Positions 1-9,552 of a stretch of DNA of 64,000 nucleotides are shown piece after piece (position 1 is the first letter of the stretch; each line of letters begins with the position of its first letter). A program made the position numbers and the translations under genes. Origin of the DNA: Williamsia sp. CHRR-6 (GTDB lineage Bacteria; Actinomycetota; Actinomycetes; Mycobacteriales; Mycobacteriaceae); the NCBI RefSeq assembly GCF_018474015.1, contig NZ_JAHCSG010000001.1, forward strand, positions 124,001 through 188,000, written 5' to 3'. The notes under the pieces are model-generated. The model saw only the letters and a list, made by a program, of their open reading frames with translations, had not been told where the DNA came from and searched no databases.

Positions 1-172
1 CGGTCGCGGCATTCGCACCCCGGGAACCACAGCGTCGAACCCCATGCCCGCAGGTCGACGGCTTCCGGTGGTGTGGAGCCGATGATCACGTCCCCGGTCA
101 CAATAACGGCCCATATGGACTGTGATCCACTCACCGGCGCGGCGCACACACCCGAGGTGGGCCCATCGGCGG

Positions 173-460
173 TCAGCCCGCGGTGGAGACCACCGACATC
201 GCGATGAGGACCACGATCATCGTGATCATCAGCGACAGGTCCAGTCGGACCGGACCCAGCGGGATCGGCGGGATGATCCGACGAAGCGCCTTGATCGGCG
301 GGTCGGTGCTGGTGAACACCGCTTCTATGGCCACCACCGAGGCACCCTTGGGACGCCACTCCCGAGCAAAGGAACGCACGAGCTCGACCACCAATCGCCC
401 GAGCAACAGCAACCAGTAGATGAACAGCAGGGCGTAGAGCACCTCACGAACGATCGTCAC
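173..460 (-). CDS. YggT family membrane protein
   Basis: A 95-aa protein with a hydrophobic segment near each end (about residues 8-28 and 73-93) around a short basic loop, the usual layout and length of YggT proteins. In mycobacteria this gene (Rv2146c) sits between sepF and wag31, and here it is the last gene of the division cluster before the window edge. The family is membrane-bound and linked by context to division and osmotic tolerance; no enzymatic role is known. The start is GTG with a weak ribosome site. Identification rests on topology and position. Confidence 0.9.
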   Translation of the reverse strand: MTIVREVLYALLFIYWLLLLGRLVVELVRSFAREWRPKGASVVAIEAVFTSTDPPIKALRRIIPPIPLGPVRLDLSLMITMIVVLIAMSVVSTAG

Positions 461-529
461 GTCTCAACTCTGCCTGATGGTTGGATGGGCGGTGCAACCC
501 GCATGTCCTCGACAGCGGGTCGCAGCAGG

Positions 530-1282
530 TCAGCTCTGGTTGTAGAACCCGGTCTCGACGATCCGGCGGCGGTCTTCGGGCGAGACGTCGACATCGGCGG
601 GCGAGAGTAGGAACACCTTGGTGGCCACCTTGTCGAATGCGCCGCGCAGCGCGAACGCGAGTCCGGCCGCGAAGTCGACGAGTCGCTTGGCGTCCTCGTT
701 GCTCATCTCGACCAGGTCCATGATGACCGGGCTCCCGTCACGGAACCGCTCACCGATCGTGCGGGCCTCACTGTAGTCACGGGGGCGCAGGGTGGTGATC
801 TTGGCCAGCGGACTGCCCTCCTCGAAGACACGATCGATCGATTCCCGTGGATCCAGGGCCAGGGCGCCCCGGGTCACACGACCTCCCGCTCGCACCGGGC
901 CCGCCGAACGCGCGGCGAGCGGCTCCAGGCGCGCGGGACGCCCGAGGCGCTCCATGGGTGCCGCGGTCCGGTCGGCTGCGCGTGCCGGACCGGCGTAGGC
1001 GTAGTCCGGAACTCGATCGAAATCACCGGCCTCGTCGCGGCTGACGTATTCACGGCCCAGGTAGTCCGGCTCGGCGTACCGGCGATCATGCACGTCGTAC
1101 TCGGTCACCCCGCGCACGTCGTACTCGTCGGCGGCGTACCCGCCCCGCTCGGAGAACTCGTCGCGGCGCGACGATCGTGCGTAGTAGTCGTCACGTTCAC
1201 GGCCGTCGTCGAGATAGTCGTCGTCGTAGTCACCGGGTGGGACCATGCCGAAGTAGGCCTTGAAGCGCTGCATGGTGGTCAT
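530..1282 (-). CDS. sepF: Cell division protein SepF
   Basis: A 250-aa protein with the SepF architecture: an N-terminal membrane-anchoring amphipathic stretch (starts [13 protein letters not shown]), a long disordered linker, and a C-terminal SepF fold from about residue 155 (contains [11 protein letters not shown] and a [19 protein letters not shown]-like core). SepF tethers FtsZ to the membrane and is the main FtsZ anchor in actinobacteria, which lack FtsA. The linker is unusually rich in Asp, Tyr and Arg. The ATG at 1282 is preceded by GGAAGG six bases upstream. It lies downstream of ftsZ, pgeF and yggS in the conserved order. Confidence 0.95.
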   Translation of the reverse strand: MTTMQRFKAYFGMVPPGDYDDDYLDDGRERDDYYARSSRRDEFSERGGYAADEYDVRGVTEYDVHDRRYAEPDYLGREYVSRDEAGDFDRVPDYAYAGPARAADRTAAPMERLGRPARLEPLAARSAGPVRAGGRVTRGALALDPRESIDRVFEEGSPLAKITTLRPRDYSEARTIGERFRDGSPVIMDLVEMSNEDAKRLVDFAAGLAFALRGAFDKVATKVFLLSPADVDVSPEDRRRIVETGFYNQS

Positions 1283-1367
1283 TGTCTGCCTTCCTCACCT
1301 TCGGCTCCGCCGCAGGACGGTTGTGAAAGCTGGTGTCGCTGGTTCGCATGTGACTCATGTGGTTTAG

Positions 1368-2126
1368 CTAGGGCGAGACTAACGGCCGCGCACCCATGAT
1401 CGCGGTACCGACACGCACGCAGGTGGATCCGTGGCGCACGGCCTCGTCGAGGTCCCCCGACATCCCGGCCGAGAACTCGTCGGCGTCGGGGTGGTGATCG
1501 AGGAAACCCGAACGGATCGCAGCTGCTCGCTCCATCCACATCGCCGGCGTCGATGACTGCGGAGCGATGACCATCAGGCCGCGCAGACGCAGCGCACGCT
1601 TGCTGCGCACGGCGGCGGCCAACGCGTCCAGATCGGTCGGCATCACACCACCTCGATCAGGCGCACCGTCGAGGTTGACCTGCACCAGCACATCCAGCAG
1701 GTCCGATCGCTCGCCCGAGTCCAGGGCGGTGCGCACGGCAACGTCGAGGGCATCGGCCAGCCGGGCGCTGTCCAGTGAGTGCACGACGTCGGCCCAACGA
1801 CCGACCGAGCGGGCCTTGCGTCGCTGAATCTGTCCGATCATGTGAAACGCGATGGGGTCGTCGACCACGGCGCGCACCTGATCGGCCTTGGTGCCCGCCT
1901 CCGGTTCCCGAGACTCACCGAAGGCGCGGCAGCCCAGGTCGTAGAGGGCTAGGACGTCAGCGGCCGGAAAGAACTTGGTGACCACCAGCAGGTCCACCTC
2001 GGCCGGATCACGTGCGGCGCGCGCGCACGCCGCGTCCAGACGCGTGCGCACCTGCTCCAACCGGCCGGCCAGGTCGGCCACCCGCACAGGATCCGGTCGT
2101 CCGGCGCCGGGATCGTGGGCGGTCAT
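1368..2126 (-). CDS. YggS/PLPBP family pyridoxal-phosphate binding protein
   Basis: A 252-aa PLP-homeostasis protein of the YggS family, an alanine-racemase-like TIM barrel without catalytic activity. The PLP lysine is in the motif LLVVTKFFPAADV near residue 50; further family motifs are FGESR, HMIGQIQRRK and a C-terminal region with SGDLDEAVRHGSTCVRVG. The ATG overlaps the stop of the upstream pgeF by four bases, so translation is probably coupled. The same position in M. tuberculosis is Rv2148c. It likely buffers PLP and B6 vitamers in the cytosol. Confidence 0.95.
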   Translation of the reverse strand: MTAHDPGAGRPDPVRVADLAGRLEQVRTRLDAACARAARDPAEVDLLVVTKFFPAADVLALYDLGCRAFGESREPEAGTKADQVRAVVDDPIAFHMIGQIQRRKARSVGRWADVVHSLDSARLADALDVAVRTALDSGERSDLLDVLVQVNLDGAPDRGGVMPTDLDALAAAVRSKRALRLRGLMVIAPQSSTPAMWMERAAAIRSGFLDHHPDADEFSAGMSGDLDEAVRHGSTCVRVGTAIMGARPLVSP

Positions 2127-2875
2127 CGGCCCGAACCGGCCGAGGCTTCCGAGTCGATCCAGATCACCGACGCCAAGCGTCCGGTGGGCGCACCTGCGCG
2201 ATGGCTGAACAGGGTGGGATCGGCGATGGTGCAGCGCGGATCTCGTGCCACCGCAGAGACTCCGGCGTCCACCAGCTGCCGAGTGATCCCGGCCCGCAGA
2301 TCCAGGCCCGGGGTCCCCTTGGTCGTGCGGGTGGCACTGCCGGGCAGGTGGGCCTCGACATCGGCCTGCATATGGGCGGGCACCTCGTAGCGGTCACCAC
2401 CGGCCGCGGGACCCAGCAGCACGCCCATGCGCTCAGGCCGCGCACCCAGTGCGATCATCGCCTCCAGGACCACCGGGATGATCCCGATGCGAGCGCCCAC
2501 CCGTCCGGCATGCGCGGCGGCGATGACCCCGGCCTCGTCGTCGCTGAGCAACACCGGCACGCAGTCTGCGGTGACGACCACCAACGCCAGATCGGGTTGG
2601 GTGGTCACCAGCGCGTCGGTGGCCGGCACCGCGGTGGCACGCGGACCATCGACCACGGTGACGGTGCGACCGTGGATCTGTTCCATCCACACCATTCGGG
2701 ACTCGGCCACACCGATCTGCACGGCCAGACGAGATCGGTTGGCCCGCACGGCTGCTGGGTCGTCGCCCACATGATCGCCGAGATTGAAGGTGTCGTAGGG
2801 CGGGGCCGAGACACCACCGGCGCGGGTGGTGATGACCCGTCGCACCCGCCAGGTGGGGGTCGTGACGGAAGACAC
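2123..2875 (-). CDS. pgeF: YfiH/LACC1-type purine nucleoside phosphorylase (polyphenol oxidase family)
   Basis: A 250-aa member of the Cu-oxidase_4/YfiH family, once called laccase-like and now associated with purine nucleoside phosphorolysis or peptidoglycan-editing functions. The three metal or active-site motifs are visible: MEQIHG (His), TADCVPV (Cys) and AAHAGR (His), plus the terminal TLFSHRAGAPTGR. The residue after AHAG is Arg where Trp is commoner. It starts with GTG seven bases after the ftsZ stop and overlaps yggS by four bases, so it is probably co-expressed with ftsZ. Ortholog by position of Rv2149c. Confidence 0.9.
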   Translation of the reverse strand: MSSVTTPTWRVRRVITTRAGGVSAPPYDTFNLGDHVGDDPAAVRANRSRLAVQIGVAESRMVWMEQIHGRTVTVVDGPRATAVPATDALVTTQPDLALVVVTADCVPVLLSDDEAGVIAAAHAGRVGARIGIIPVVLEAMIALGARPERMGVLLGPAAGGDRYEVPAHMQADVEAHLPGSATRTTKGTPGLDLRAGITRQLVDAGVSAVARDPRCTIADPTLFSHRAGAPTGRLASVIWIDSEASAGSGR

Positions 2876-2882
2876 GGAGAGC

Positions 2883-4043
2883 TCAGCGCTTCATGAACGG
2901 CGGCACGTCCACGTCGTCGTCATCGTCGAGGGTGACAGCGTTGCGACGCGGAGCCGGGCTGTCGGCGAACGGATCACCTGGGGCGGGCCGATCGCCGAAG
3001 ACACTGTCGGTCGAGGTGGGGCTGTTGACCGAGCCGGCACTGGCCGAACCCACCGTCGAGCGGCCCGTGGTGCTTGGTGTGCGCAGCCGCGACGGAGCGC
3101 CCGCGTCGAATCCGGCGGCGATGACGGTGACCCGTACCTCGTCGCCGAGGTTGTCGTCGATCACCGTGCCGAAGATGATGTTCGCGTCCTCGTGGGCCGC
3201 CTCCTGGACCTGGCTGGCCGCGTTGTGGATCTCGAACAGACCCAGGTCGCTACCACCGGCGATGGACATCAGGACACCGCGCGCACCCTCCATCGACGCC
3301 TCGAGCAGGGGCGAGTTGATCGCTGACTCGGCGGCCTTCTTCGCCCGGTCCTCACCGCGGGCGGAGCCGATGCCCATCAGCGCACTACCTGCGTCTTTCA
3401 TGACGCCCTTGACGTCGGCGAAGTCGACGTTGATCAGTCCCGGGGTGGTGATGAGGTCGGTGATGCCCTGCACACCGTTGAGCAACACCTCGTCAGCGCT
3501 GCGGAACGCGTCCATCAGCGTGACTGCCGCGTCACCGAGCTGCAGCAGCCGGTCGTTGGGGATGACGATCAAGGTGTCGCAGGACTCCCGCAGGGAGGCG
3601 ATGCCTGCGTCGGCCTGTCCACCGCGGCGCTTGCCCTCGAAGGAGAACGGCCGGGTCACCACACCGACGGTCAGTGCGCCGAGCTTGCGGGCGATGCTCG
3701 CCACGACGGGCGCACCACCGGTGCCGGTGCCACCGCCCTCGCCTGCGGTGACGAACACCATGTCGGCACCTTTGAGTAGTTCTTCGATCTCGTCCTTGGC
3801 GTCCTCGGCGGCCCGCCGACCCACTTCTGGATCGGCGCCCGCGCCGAGGCCACGGGTGGAGTCGCGACCCACGTCGAGTTTGACGTCGGCGTCGCTCATC
3901 AGCAGGGCCTGGGCGTCGGTGTTGATGGCGATGAACTCGACACCCTTGAGGCCCTGTTCGATCATCCGGTTGACGGCGTTCACGCCACCGCCGCCAATGC
4001 CGACGACCTTGATGACGGCCAGGTAGTTGTGCGGTGGCGTCAT
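2883..4043 (-). CDS. ftsZ: Cell division GTPase FtsZ
   Basis: The tubulin homologue that forms the division ring. I place the start at the ATG at 4043 ([15 protein letters not shown]), giving 386 aa; the open frame extends 40 residues further but those residues do not resemble FtsZ. The N-terminal nucleotide motif [10 protein letters not shown] is at residues 15-24 and the tubulin signature GGGTGTGG at 103-110. A variable linker starts near residue 320, and the C-terminus ends with an acidic run and DVPPFMKR, the conserved tail that binds SepF and other partners. A 271-base gap upstream carries a candidate promoter. Confidence 0.98.
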   Translation of the reverse strand: MTPPHNYLAVIKVVGIGGGGVNAVNRMIEQGLKGVEFIAINTDAQALLMSDADVKLDVGRDSTRGLGAGADPEVGRRAAEDAKDEIEELLKGADMVFVTAGEGGGTGTGGAPVVASIARKLGALTVGVVTRPFSFEGKRRGGQADAGIASLRESCDTLIVIPNDRLLQLGDAAVTLMDAFRSADEVLLNGVQGITDLITTPGLINVDFADVKGVMKDAGSALMGIGSARGEDRAKKAAESAINSPLLEASMEGARGVLMSIAGGSDLGLFEIHNAASQVQEAAHEDANIIFGTVIDDNLGDEVRVTVIAAGFDAGAPSRLRTPSTTGRSTVGSASAGSVNSPTSTDSVFGDRPAPGDPFADSPAPRRNAVTLDDDDDVDVPPFMKR

Positions 4044-4149
4044 GACACTCGCCTTCTGTGCGTGGTTGTGCGTGTTCAGGGTCCGGCTGCGGCGACCGTC
4101 CGCGCAAAGGCGTTGAGGCACCGAGCCCGCACCCGACTGCTCGGAACCC

Positions 4150-4185
4150 TCGACCTCAACCATAGGGTTAGAGTTATGTCAAGTA
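4150..4185 (-). promoter_or_regulatory. Candidate ftsZ promoter with overlapping inverted repeat
   Basis: On the minus strand, TTGACA (4177-4182) is followed by an AT-richer stretch containing CTCTAACC-CTAT-GGTTGAGG (4154-4173), an imperfect inverted repeat with 6 of 8 matching arm positions. It lies about 110-140 bases upstream of the ftsZ ATG. No perfectly spaced -10 was identified, so the exact start point is uncertain. A private promoter for ftsZ within the division cluster is common in actinobacteria. Confidence 0.4.
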
Positions 4186-4314
4186 GTCGGGCGCTGATGA
4201 GAACGCTAGGCACCCATCGGTCGTCGATCCAGGAGGCTGGCGGCGTGTCGCCGAGATATCGCCGCGCAGACAGGCGAATTCGGTCCTCCGCACGCCCAAG
4301 CGGTGAGCGATCGT

Positions 4315-5226
4315 TCAGCGGTAGGTGGGAAACATCGGGCTGGTGACGTCGTACTGGGTGGCAGGCCGGGTCAGCAGATAGCGCAGGGTGCGCGCCTTCT
4401 CGTCGGTCCGCTCGGCGTCGCCCCACACCACAACTCGCTTGTCGCGCAACGTCAGGCGCACGTCGGCGGGGGTGTTCGCCGCCACCTCGATCACCTGACC
4501 ACGCACCGGATCGGGCAGGCGCGCGGCCACCTCGAGGGCCGATCGTCGCGACGCCTGATCCATCCCCGCCGCGGGCTCGACGAGCCGCGGCAACGCCGGC
4601 AGCACCGCCGCGCGACCTGACGCAGACCTGAGGGGGAGATCTGCGGCCGTGGGCACCCCGAGGTCCACACCGTCGACATCGAACAGATGTGGTGCACCCG
4701 AACGCATCACGAACACCACCGGAACCCGCTCGACGATCGAGACCGCGATCGCCGACGGGTAGGAGCGGGTGACGCGCACAGACTTCACCCGCACGATGCG
4801 CGCGATCCGTTCGGCGGCCGGCCGGGTGTCGACCTGCAGCAGCGGAGTCCCCGGTCGGATTCCCGCGGCGACCCGGATCTGTTGGTCGTCGACGGTGGCA
4901 GCCCCGGTGACCGTGACAGTGCGCACCGACATCAACGGCGAGACGTAGGCCACCACGCCTGCGGCGATCAGCGCCACGACGGCCACCACGGTTGCGATCG
5001 CGGTGCGTGCACCTCGTACTCGGCCCTTGCTCGTGCGAACCCGATCCACGCCCGCGCCACCAGAGCGCGCACGTCCAGACCGGGCACGCCTGGACTCCGA
5101 CCCTCGAGCCGAAGCGGTTCGGGCAGAACCGGTTCGCTGCGCCTCGGGCTCGTCACCGTGATCGCGGTGCGCGGGCTCATCGCGGTCGGGGCGGGTGTCG
5201 CGGTCGATGACGTCGTCTGTGGTCAC
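4315..5226 (-). CDS. ftsQ: Cell division protein FtsQ (POTRA domain)
   Basis: A 303-aa bitopic protein: an Arg/Glu-rich cytoplasmic N-terminus of about 75 residues, a transmembrane helix (about 78-98, [20 protein letters not shown]), then a POTRA domain beginning [12 protein letters not shown], followed by the FtsQ/DivIB region with [16 protein letters not shown]. FtsQ links early and late divisome components and partners FtsL here. The GTG start overlaps the murC stop by four bases. Confidence 0.95.
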   Translation of the reverse strand: MTTDDVIDRDTRPDRDEPAHRDHGDEPEAQRTGSARTASARGSESRRARSGRARSGGAGVDRVRTSKGRVRGARTAIATVVAVVALIAAGVVAYVSPLMSVRTVTVTGAATVDDQQIRVAAGIRPGTPLLQVDTRPAAERIARIVRVKSVRVTRSYPSAIAVSIVERVPVVFVMRSGAPHLFDVDGVDLGVPTAADLPLRSASGRAAVLPALPRLVEPAAGMDQASRRSALEVAARLPDPVRGQVIEVAANTPADVRLTLRDKRVVVWGDAERTDEKARTLRYLLTRPATQYDVTSPMFPTYR

Positions 5227-6776
5227 ATCTGTCCCCGTCGCGTGAGTGCGCTGATGATCTCCGGCCCCTGCATGGTGATGTCACCGGCACCGAGGGTGAT
5301 GATCACATCCCCGGGTCGGGCCAGGTCGGCGACGTGGCCGGCCACCGCCGACAGGTCGGCGACGAACTCGACGTCGACCGACACCAGTGCGGCCACCGTG
5401 CGCCCACTGATCCCGTCGATCGGCTCCTCCCGTGCGCCGTAGACGTCGAGCACCACCACATGGTCGGCGAGGTCGAGTGCCGTGGCGAACTCAGCTGCGA
5501 ATGTCGCTGTGCGCGAATACAGATGCGGCTGGAAGACGGCGACCACCCGACCCCCGGTGGTGGCCTCGGCGAGCTGCCGCGCCGCGATCAGCACCGCGCG
5601 CACCTCCGTCGGGTGGTGGGCGTAGTCGTCATACACCGCCACATCACCCACCCGGCCACGCAGCTGGAACCTGCGGTGAACGCCGGTGAACGACTCCACC
5701 CCGGCGATCACCTCGGCGAGCTCCGCGCCCACCACGAGACCGGCGACCGCGGCGGCAACGGCGTTGCGGGCCATGTGAACACCGGGCACACCGACGGTCA
5801 GAGGCACCGAGGTGTCCAGGCTCAGCGGCGGGTGCAGTGTGACGGTCGCGGTGCTGCCGGCACCTCGCACCCGCCAGTCCGAGAGCACCGCCGCGTGGTG
5901 CACCATCGGCGCCAGATGCGCGAACTCCCCAGTGCCGTACCCGATCACCTGCACTCCGCGAGCGGTCAGCGGGGCATGTGTTCGGGCTGCCAACTCCGCA
6001 GCTCCTGGATCATCGAGGCAGACCACGAATGTGCCACCAGCGGTGAGCCGATCGACGAAGGCGTCGAACACCGCCGTGTAGGCGGCCACCGACCCGAAGT
6101 GGTCGAGATGATCGGCCTCCACGTTGGTCACCACGATCACGTCGGGGCGATATTCCAGCAGCGATCCATCACTCTCGTCGGCCTCGGCCACGAACACCTC
6201 ACCCACACCGTGGTGGGCGTTGGTGCCCGATTCGTTGAGCTCGCCCCCCACCGCGAACGACGGGTCGAACCCACAGTGCTGCAGCGCGACCACGGTCATC
6301 GAGGTGGTCGAGGTCTTCCCGTGAGTGCCGGCGATCAACACGCTGCGATGATCGTTCATCAGCCTGGCCAAGACCGTCGGACGCAACAACACCGGGACAC
6401 CGCGCCGATGTGCTTCCACCAGTTCAGGATTCGACTTCGGGATGGCGGCGTGGGTGGTGATGACCGCAGTGGGTCCACCGGGCAGCAGATCGAGTGCGCC
6501 GGCAGCATGACCGATGGTGATCACCGCACCGCGGGTGCGCAGCGCATGCACCCCACGACCATCCTTGGCGTCTGACCCCGACACCTGTCCGCCCCGAGCC
6601 AACAGGATGCGAGCGAGACCAGACATCCCGGCGCCGCCGATCCCCACCATGTGCACGCGTTCGAGTTCCGGCGGCAGCGCGACCGGCGGACCGACCGGGA
6701 CCGCCGGGGACACTCCGGCGTGCTCGCTGTGCCCGGAACCGGGATTCTCCGGGGAAGGGTTCTCGGGATCGATCAC
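5223..6776 (-). CDS. murC: UDP-N-acetylmuramate--L-alanine ligase MurC
   Basis: Adds L-alanine to UDP-MurNAc with ATP, the first amino-acid step of peptidoglycan precursor synthesis. The 517-aa sequence has the N-terminal nucleotide fold ([19 protein letters not shown], about residues 40-59), the Mur-ligase P-loop [11 protein letters not shown], and a C-terminal domain with [14 protein letters not shown] and LGAGDI. The GTG start overlaps the end of murG by four bases, and the end overlaps ftsQ, so three genes are translationally chained. Confidence 0.97.
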   Translation of the reverse strand: MIDPENPSPENPGSGHSEHAGVSPAVPVGPPVALPPELERVHMVGIGGAGMSGLARILLARGGQVSGSDAKDGRGVHALRTRGAVITIGHAAGALDLLPGGPTAVITTHAAIPKSNPELVEAHRRGVPVLLRPTVLARLMNDHRSVLIAGTHGKTSTTSMTVVALQHCGFDPSFAVGGELNESGTNAHHGVGEVFVAEADESDGSLLEYRPDVIVVTNVEADHLDHFGSVAAYTAVFDAFVDRLTAGGTFVVCLDDPGAAELAARTHAPLTARGVQVIGYGTGEFAHLAPMVHHAAVLSDWRVRGAGSTATVTLHPPLSLDTSVPLTVGVPGVHMARNAVAAAVAGLVVGAELAEVIAGVESFTGVHRRFQLRGRVGDVAVYDDYAHHPTEVRAVLIAARQLAEATTGGRVVAVFQPHLYSRTATFAAEFATALDLADHVVVLDVYGAREEPIDGISGRTVAALVSVDVEFVADLSAVAGHVADLARPGDVIITLGAGDITMQGPEIISALTRRGQM

Positions 6777-7930
6777 GGTGCTGCCGTCCGATCCCGGTAG
6801 ACGCGGGCCAGTTCGAGGCCCGCCTGCGCCACCGCGGCCGCGGCGTCACGGTGGCCCACCGACGCTGCGGCCAGCGACATCTGTGACAGGTGCTCGGCAT
6901 CGGACAACAGCGTGGGAATGGTGTCGGCGACCCACTGCGCGGTGAGTTCGGAGTCGTCCAGCAGGATCCCGCCGCCCGCCGAGACCACCGGCACTGCGTT
7001 GAGCCGCTGCTCGCCGTTCCCGTGCGGAAGCGGGACGTACACCGCCGGCAACCCGGTCGCCGAGATCTCGGCCACCGTCATCGCTCCCGAGCGACAGATG
7101 ACCAGATCGGCTGCGGCGTAGGCGAGATCCATCCGCTTGAGGTAGCCCACCGCCACATAGGGCGGAGCCCCGGCAGGCGAGTCGACCACGATGGAGTTCT
7201 TCGGACCGTGGGCGTGCAGCACCCCGATCCCGGCTGCGCCAAGGGCTCCGGCGGCATCGGCCACCGCGGTGTTGATGGTCCGGGCACCCTGAGATCCACC
7301 GAACGCCAACAGCGTCGGGGCATCGGGATCGAGTCCGAAGTAGTGGCGTGCCTGAGCTCGCAGCGCACCGCGGTCGAGTCCGGTCAACGATCCGCGGACC
7401 GGGATGCCGACCACCGTGGCCTCGATCCCCGATCCGTCCACTGCGGCGAGCACCGTGTCGGCCATGCGCGCACCGATCCGATTGGCCACTCCCGCACTCG
7501 CATTGGCCTCGTGAATCACCACCGGGATGCGGGCGCCGGGCGCCAAGCGCAACCGCGCGGCCAGATAGGCGGGCAACGCGACATACCCTCCGAAGCCGAT
7601 GACCACGTCGGCTCCCACCTCGGCGAGCACCGCTCGCGTGGCGCGTACCGACCGCAGCAGCCGGAAGGGCACGCTGAACAGATCACGATTGACCTTGCGC
7701 GGCAACGGCACCGGCGGGATCATCGCCAGCCGGTACCCGCGTTCAGGGACCAGCGTGCGTTCGAGTCCGCGCTCGGTGCCCAGCGCGGTGATCCGTGCGT
7801 CGGGTTCCAGCAGACCCACCGCGTCGGCCACCGCGAGCGCAGGCTCGATGTGACCGGCCGTGCCACCACCGGCCACCACCACCGACAGCGGTCCACGTGC
7901 CGAGGGGTGCGCAGATCGACGTGTCCTCAT
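6773..7930 (-). CDS. murG: UDP-GlcNAc:undecaprenyl-PP-MurNAc-pentapeptide transferase MurG
   Basis: GT28 glycosyltransferase that converts lipid I to lipid II on the inner membrane face. I use the ATG at 7930 ([10 protein letters not shown]), which overlaps the ftsW stop by four bases, giving 385 aa; the open frame upstream is ftsW sequence in another phase. Motifs: [20 protein letters not shown] near residue 17, [44 protein letters not shown], and the C-terminal [19 protein letters not shown] plus [13 protein letters not shown] donor site. Confidence 0.97.
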   Translation of the reverse strand: MRTRRSAHPSARGPLSVVVAGGGTAGHIEPALAVADAVGLLEPDARITALGTERGLERTLVPERGYRLAMIPPVPLPRKVNRDLFSVPFRLLRSVRATRAVLAEVGADVVIGFGGYVALPAYLAARLRLAPGARIPVVIHEANASAGVANRIGARMADTVLAAVDGSGIEATVVGIPVRGSLTGLDRGALRAQARHYFGLDPDAPTLLAFGGSQGARTINTAVADAAGALGAAGIGVLHAHGPKNSIVVDSPAGAPPYVAVGYLKRMDLAYAAADLVICRSGAMTVAEISATGLPAVYVPLPHGNGEQRLNAVPVVSAGGGILLDDSELTAQWVADTIPTLLSDAEHLSQMSLAAASVGHRDAAAAVAQAGLELARVYRDRTAAP

Positions 7931-9552
7931 CGTCTCCCCCACCGTCTCGATGAGCCAGGACCGCGTTCGGCGGCCATCGACTCGGCTGCCCCAGGCCGAC
8001 CGGAGGCAGAGGCGACCCGGCGAACCGGGGTCTGACCCGACGACGACCGGCCTCGGGATGGCTGCGATCGACCGGTGCCTGCTCTGCTGGAGCCGGCGGT
8101 GCCCAAGCGCCCAGACCCGGCGGTGCCAGAACGCCCGGACCCGGCGGTGCCCGAACGCCCGGACCCGGCGGTGCCCGAGCGCCGCGATCCAGCGATGCCC
8201 GGGTTCGAGCGTGACCCGGCGGCGGTCTGCCCCAGCTCGCCGGCGGCACGGGTTCGACGAGTTCGCCACAGCGCGGTCCGATCCGGCTGGTAGGCCCGCG
8301 GGGTCGGAAGCCGCAGCAGGCGGCCGAGGCGACTCTCGCCACCGGCCGACAGAGCGGCCACCGCCTCGGGTTCGTGGCGGGCCGCATTGGCCATCAGGCC
8401 CAACATCACCAGCACCGTGAACGTGGAGGTTCCGCCGGCCGACAGCAGCGGCAACTGGATACCGGTGACCGGGAGTAGTCCGATCACGTAACCGATGTTG
8501 ATCAGGGCCTGCGCGCTGATCAACACTGTGATCGTCGCGGTGAGCAGCCGGATGAACGGGTCGGTGGCGCGAACCGCGATCCGCAGACCGACATACGCCA
8601 GGGCCGAGAACAGCCCGATCACCAGCAGGCCCCCGAGCAGGCCGAGTTCCTCGCCGATGATCGCGAAGATGAAGTCGTTGTGCGCGTTGGGCAGATAGTT
8701 CCACTTGGCCCGGCTCTGGCCGAGGCCCTGCCCGAAGAACCCCCCGTTGGCCAGCGCGTATCGGGCCTGTCGCGCCTGATATCCGGCCCCCAGCGGATCG
8801 TCGATGTTGCCGAGGAAACTCTGCACCCGCTCAGACCGGTAACCCTCGACCATCGCCAACACGATCGCGATGGACGCACCGGCGATGACGAAGCCGGCGA
8901 ACACCCGCAGCTGCAGACCGGCAAACCACAGTTGGGTACCCACGATGATCGCGATGGTGATGGTGGTGCTCAGGTTGGGCTCGAGGATGATCAGGGCGCA
9001 GATCAGGACGGCTACCGGAACCAGCGGCACCAGCAGCTCGCGTAGCGTGGCGCGGTCGCGGATGCGTGAGGCCAGCAGGTGCGAACCCCACAGGCACAGA
9101 GCCACTTTCACCAGCTCCGAGGGCTGCACCGAGAACCCGGCCACCACGAACCACCGCCGCGCGCCACCGCTGAGGTTGCCCAGGCCCGGCACCAAGACCA
9201 GCATCAGCATCACCGTGGTGATCACCAGTGCGGGTGCAGCGATGCGGCGCATGAAGCGCACCGACAGACGTAGCGAGAAATAAAACAGGACGCTGCCGAA
9301 GACCGCGAACACCACCTGCTGGGTGAACAGCCCATACGCCGAACCGTTCTTGGAGTATCCCTCCACCGACGAGGCCGAGAGCACCATGATCAGACCGAAG
9401 ACGGTCAACGCCACCGTCAGCCCGACCACCAGATGAAACGATGCCAAGGGCCGCCGCAGCATCGCACCCAGCGCAGATCGGACCGAAGCGCTCGATCCGG
9501 TCGGCTCGCGACGTTGCGCGTCGACGAGAGTCGAACCGATGTCGCGGGTCAT
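7927..9552 (-). CDS. ftsW: Lipid II polymerase FtsW (SEDS) with repetitive C-terminal tail
   Basis: The SEDS-family peptidoglycan glycosyltransferase that works with FtsI at the septum. The 541-aa protein has about ten membrane segments between residues 40 and 385 and SEDS motifs such as [25 protein letters not shown]-like [19 protein letters not shown] and [13 protein letters not shown]. The last ~130 residues are cytoplasmic, basic and low in complexity, with an 8-residue repeat (RSGTAGSG) at about four copies. It starts at an ATG overlapping the murD stop by four bases. Confidence 0.96.
   Translation of the reverse strand: MTRDIGSTLVDAQRREPTGSSASVRSALGAMLRRPLASFHLVVGLTVALTVFGLIMVLSASSVEGYSKNGSAYGLFTQQVVFAVFGSVLFYFSLRLSVRFMRRIAAPALVITTVMLMLVLVPGLGNLSGGARRWFVVAGFSVQPSELVKVALCLWGSHLLASRIRDRATLRELLVPLVPVAVLICALIILEPNLSTTITIAIIVGTQLWFAGLQLRVFAGFVIAGASIAIVLAMVEGYRSERVQSFLGNIDDPLGAGYQARQARYALANGGFFGQGLGQSRAKWNYLPNAHNDFIFAIIGEELGLLGGLLVIGLFSALAYVGLRIAVRATDPFIRLLTATITVLISAQALINIGYVIGLLPVTGIQLPLLSAGGTSTFTVLVMLGLMANAARHEPEAVAALSAGGESRLGRLLRLPTPRAYQPDRTALWRTRRTRAAGELGQTAAGSRSNPGIAGSRRSGTAGSGRSGTAGSGRSGTAGSGRLGTAGSSRAGTGRSQPSRGRSSSGQTPVRRVASASGRPGAAESMAAERGPGSSRRWGRR
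8093..8188. repeat. 24-base in-frame tandem repeat in the ftsW tail
   Basis: Four consecutive 24-base units, each beginning CCGGCGGTGCC on the plus strand, at 8093-8116, 8117-8140, 8141-8164 and 8165-8188, with a further decayed unit after. On the coding strand each encodes one RSGTAGSG-like octapeptide of the FtsW cytoplasmic tail. The units are nearly identical, so copy number may vary between strains. Confidence 0.9.

Noticed and set aside
1-134. A possible partial minus-strand gene starting with GTG at 134 and open to the left edge (begins MSGSQSIWAVIVTGD).
   Set aside because: Third-position GC is lower than in neighbouring genes, there is no ribosome site, and the region next to wag31 is normally a promoter gap. 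It cannot be judged without sequence to the left.
2012-2896. A 294-residue plus-strand frame opposite yggS and pgeF.
   Set aside because: Composition is biased (His, Gly, Arg, Gln) with no recognisable motif, and both minus-strand genes are certain.
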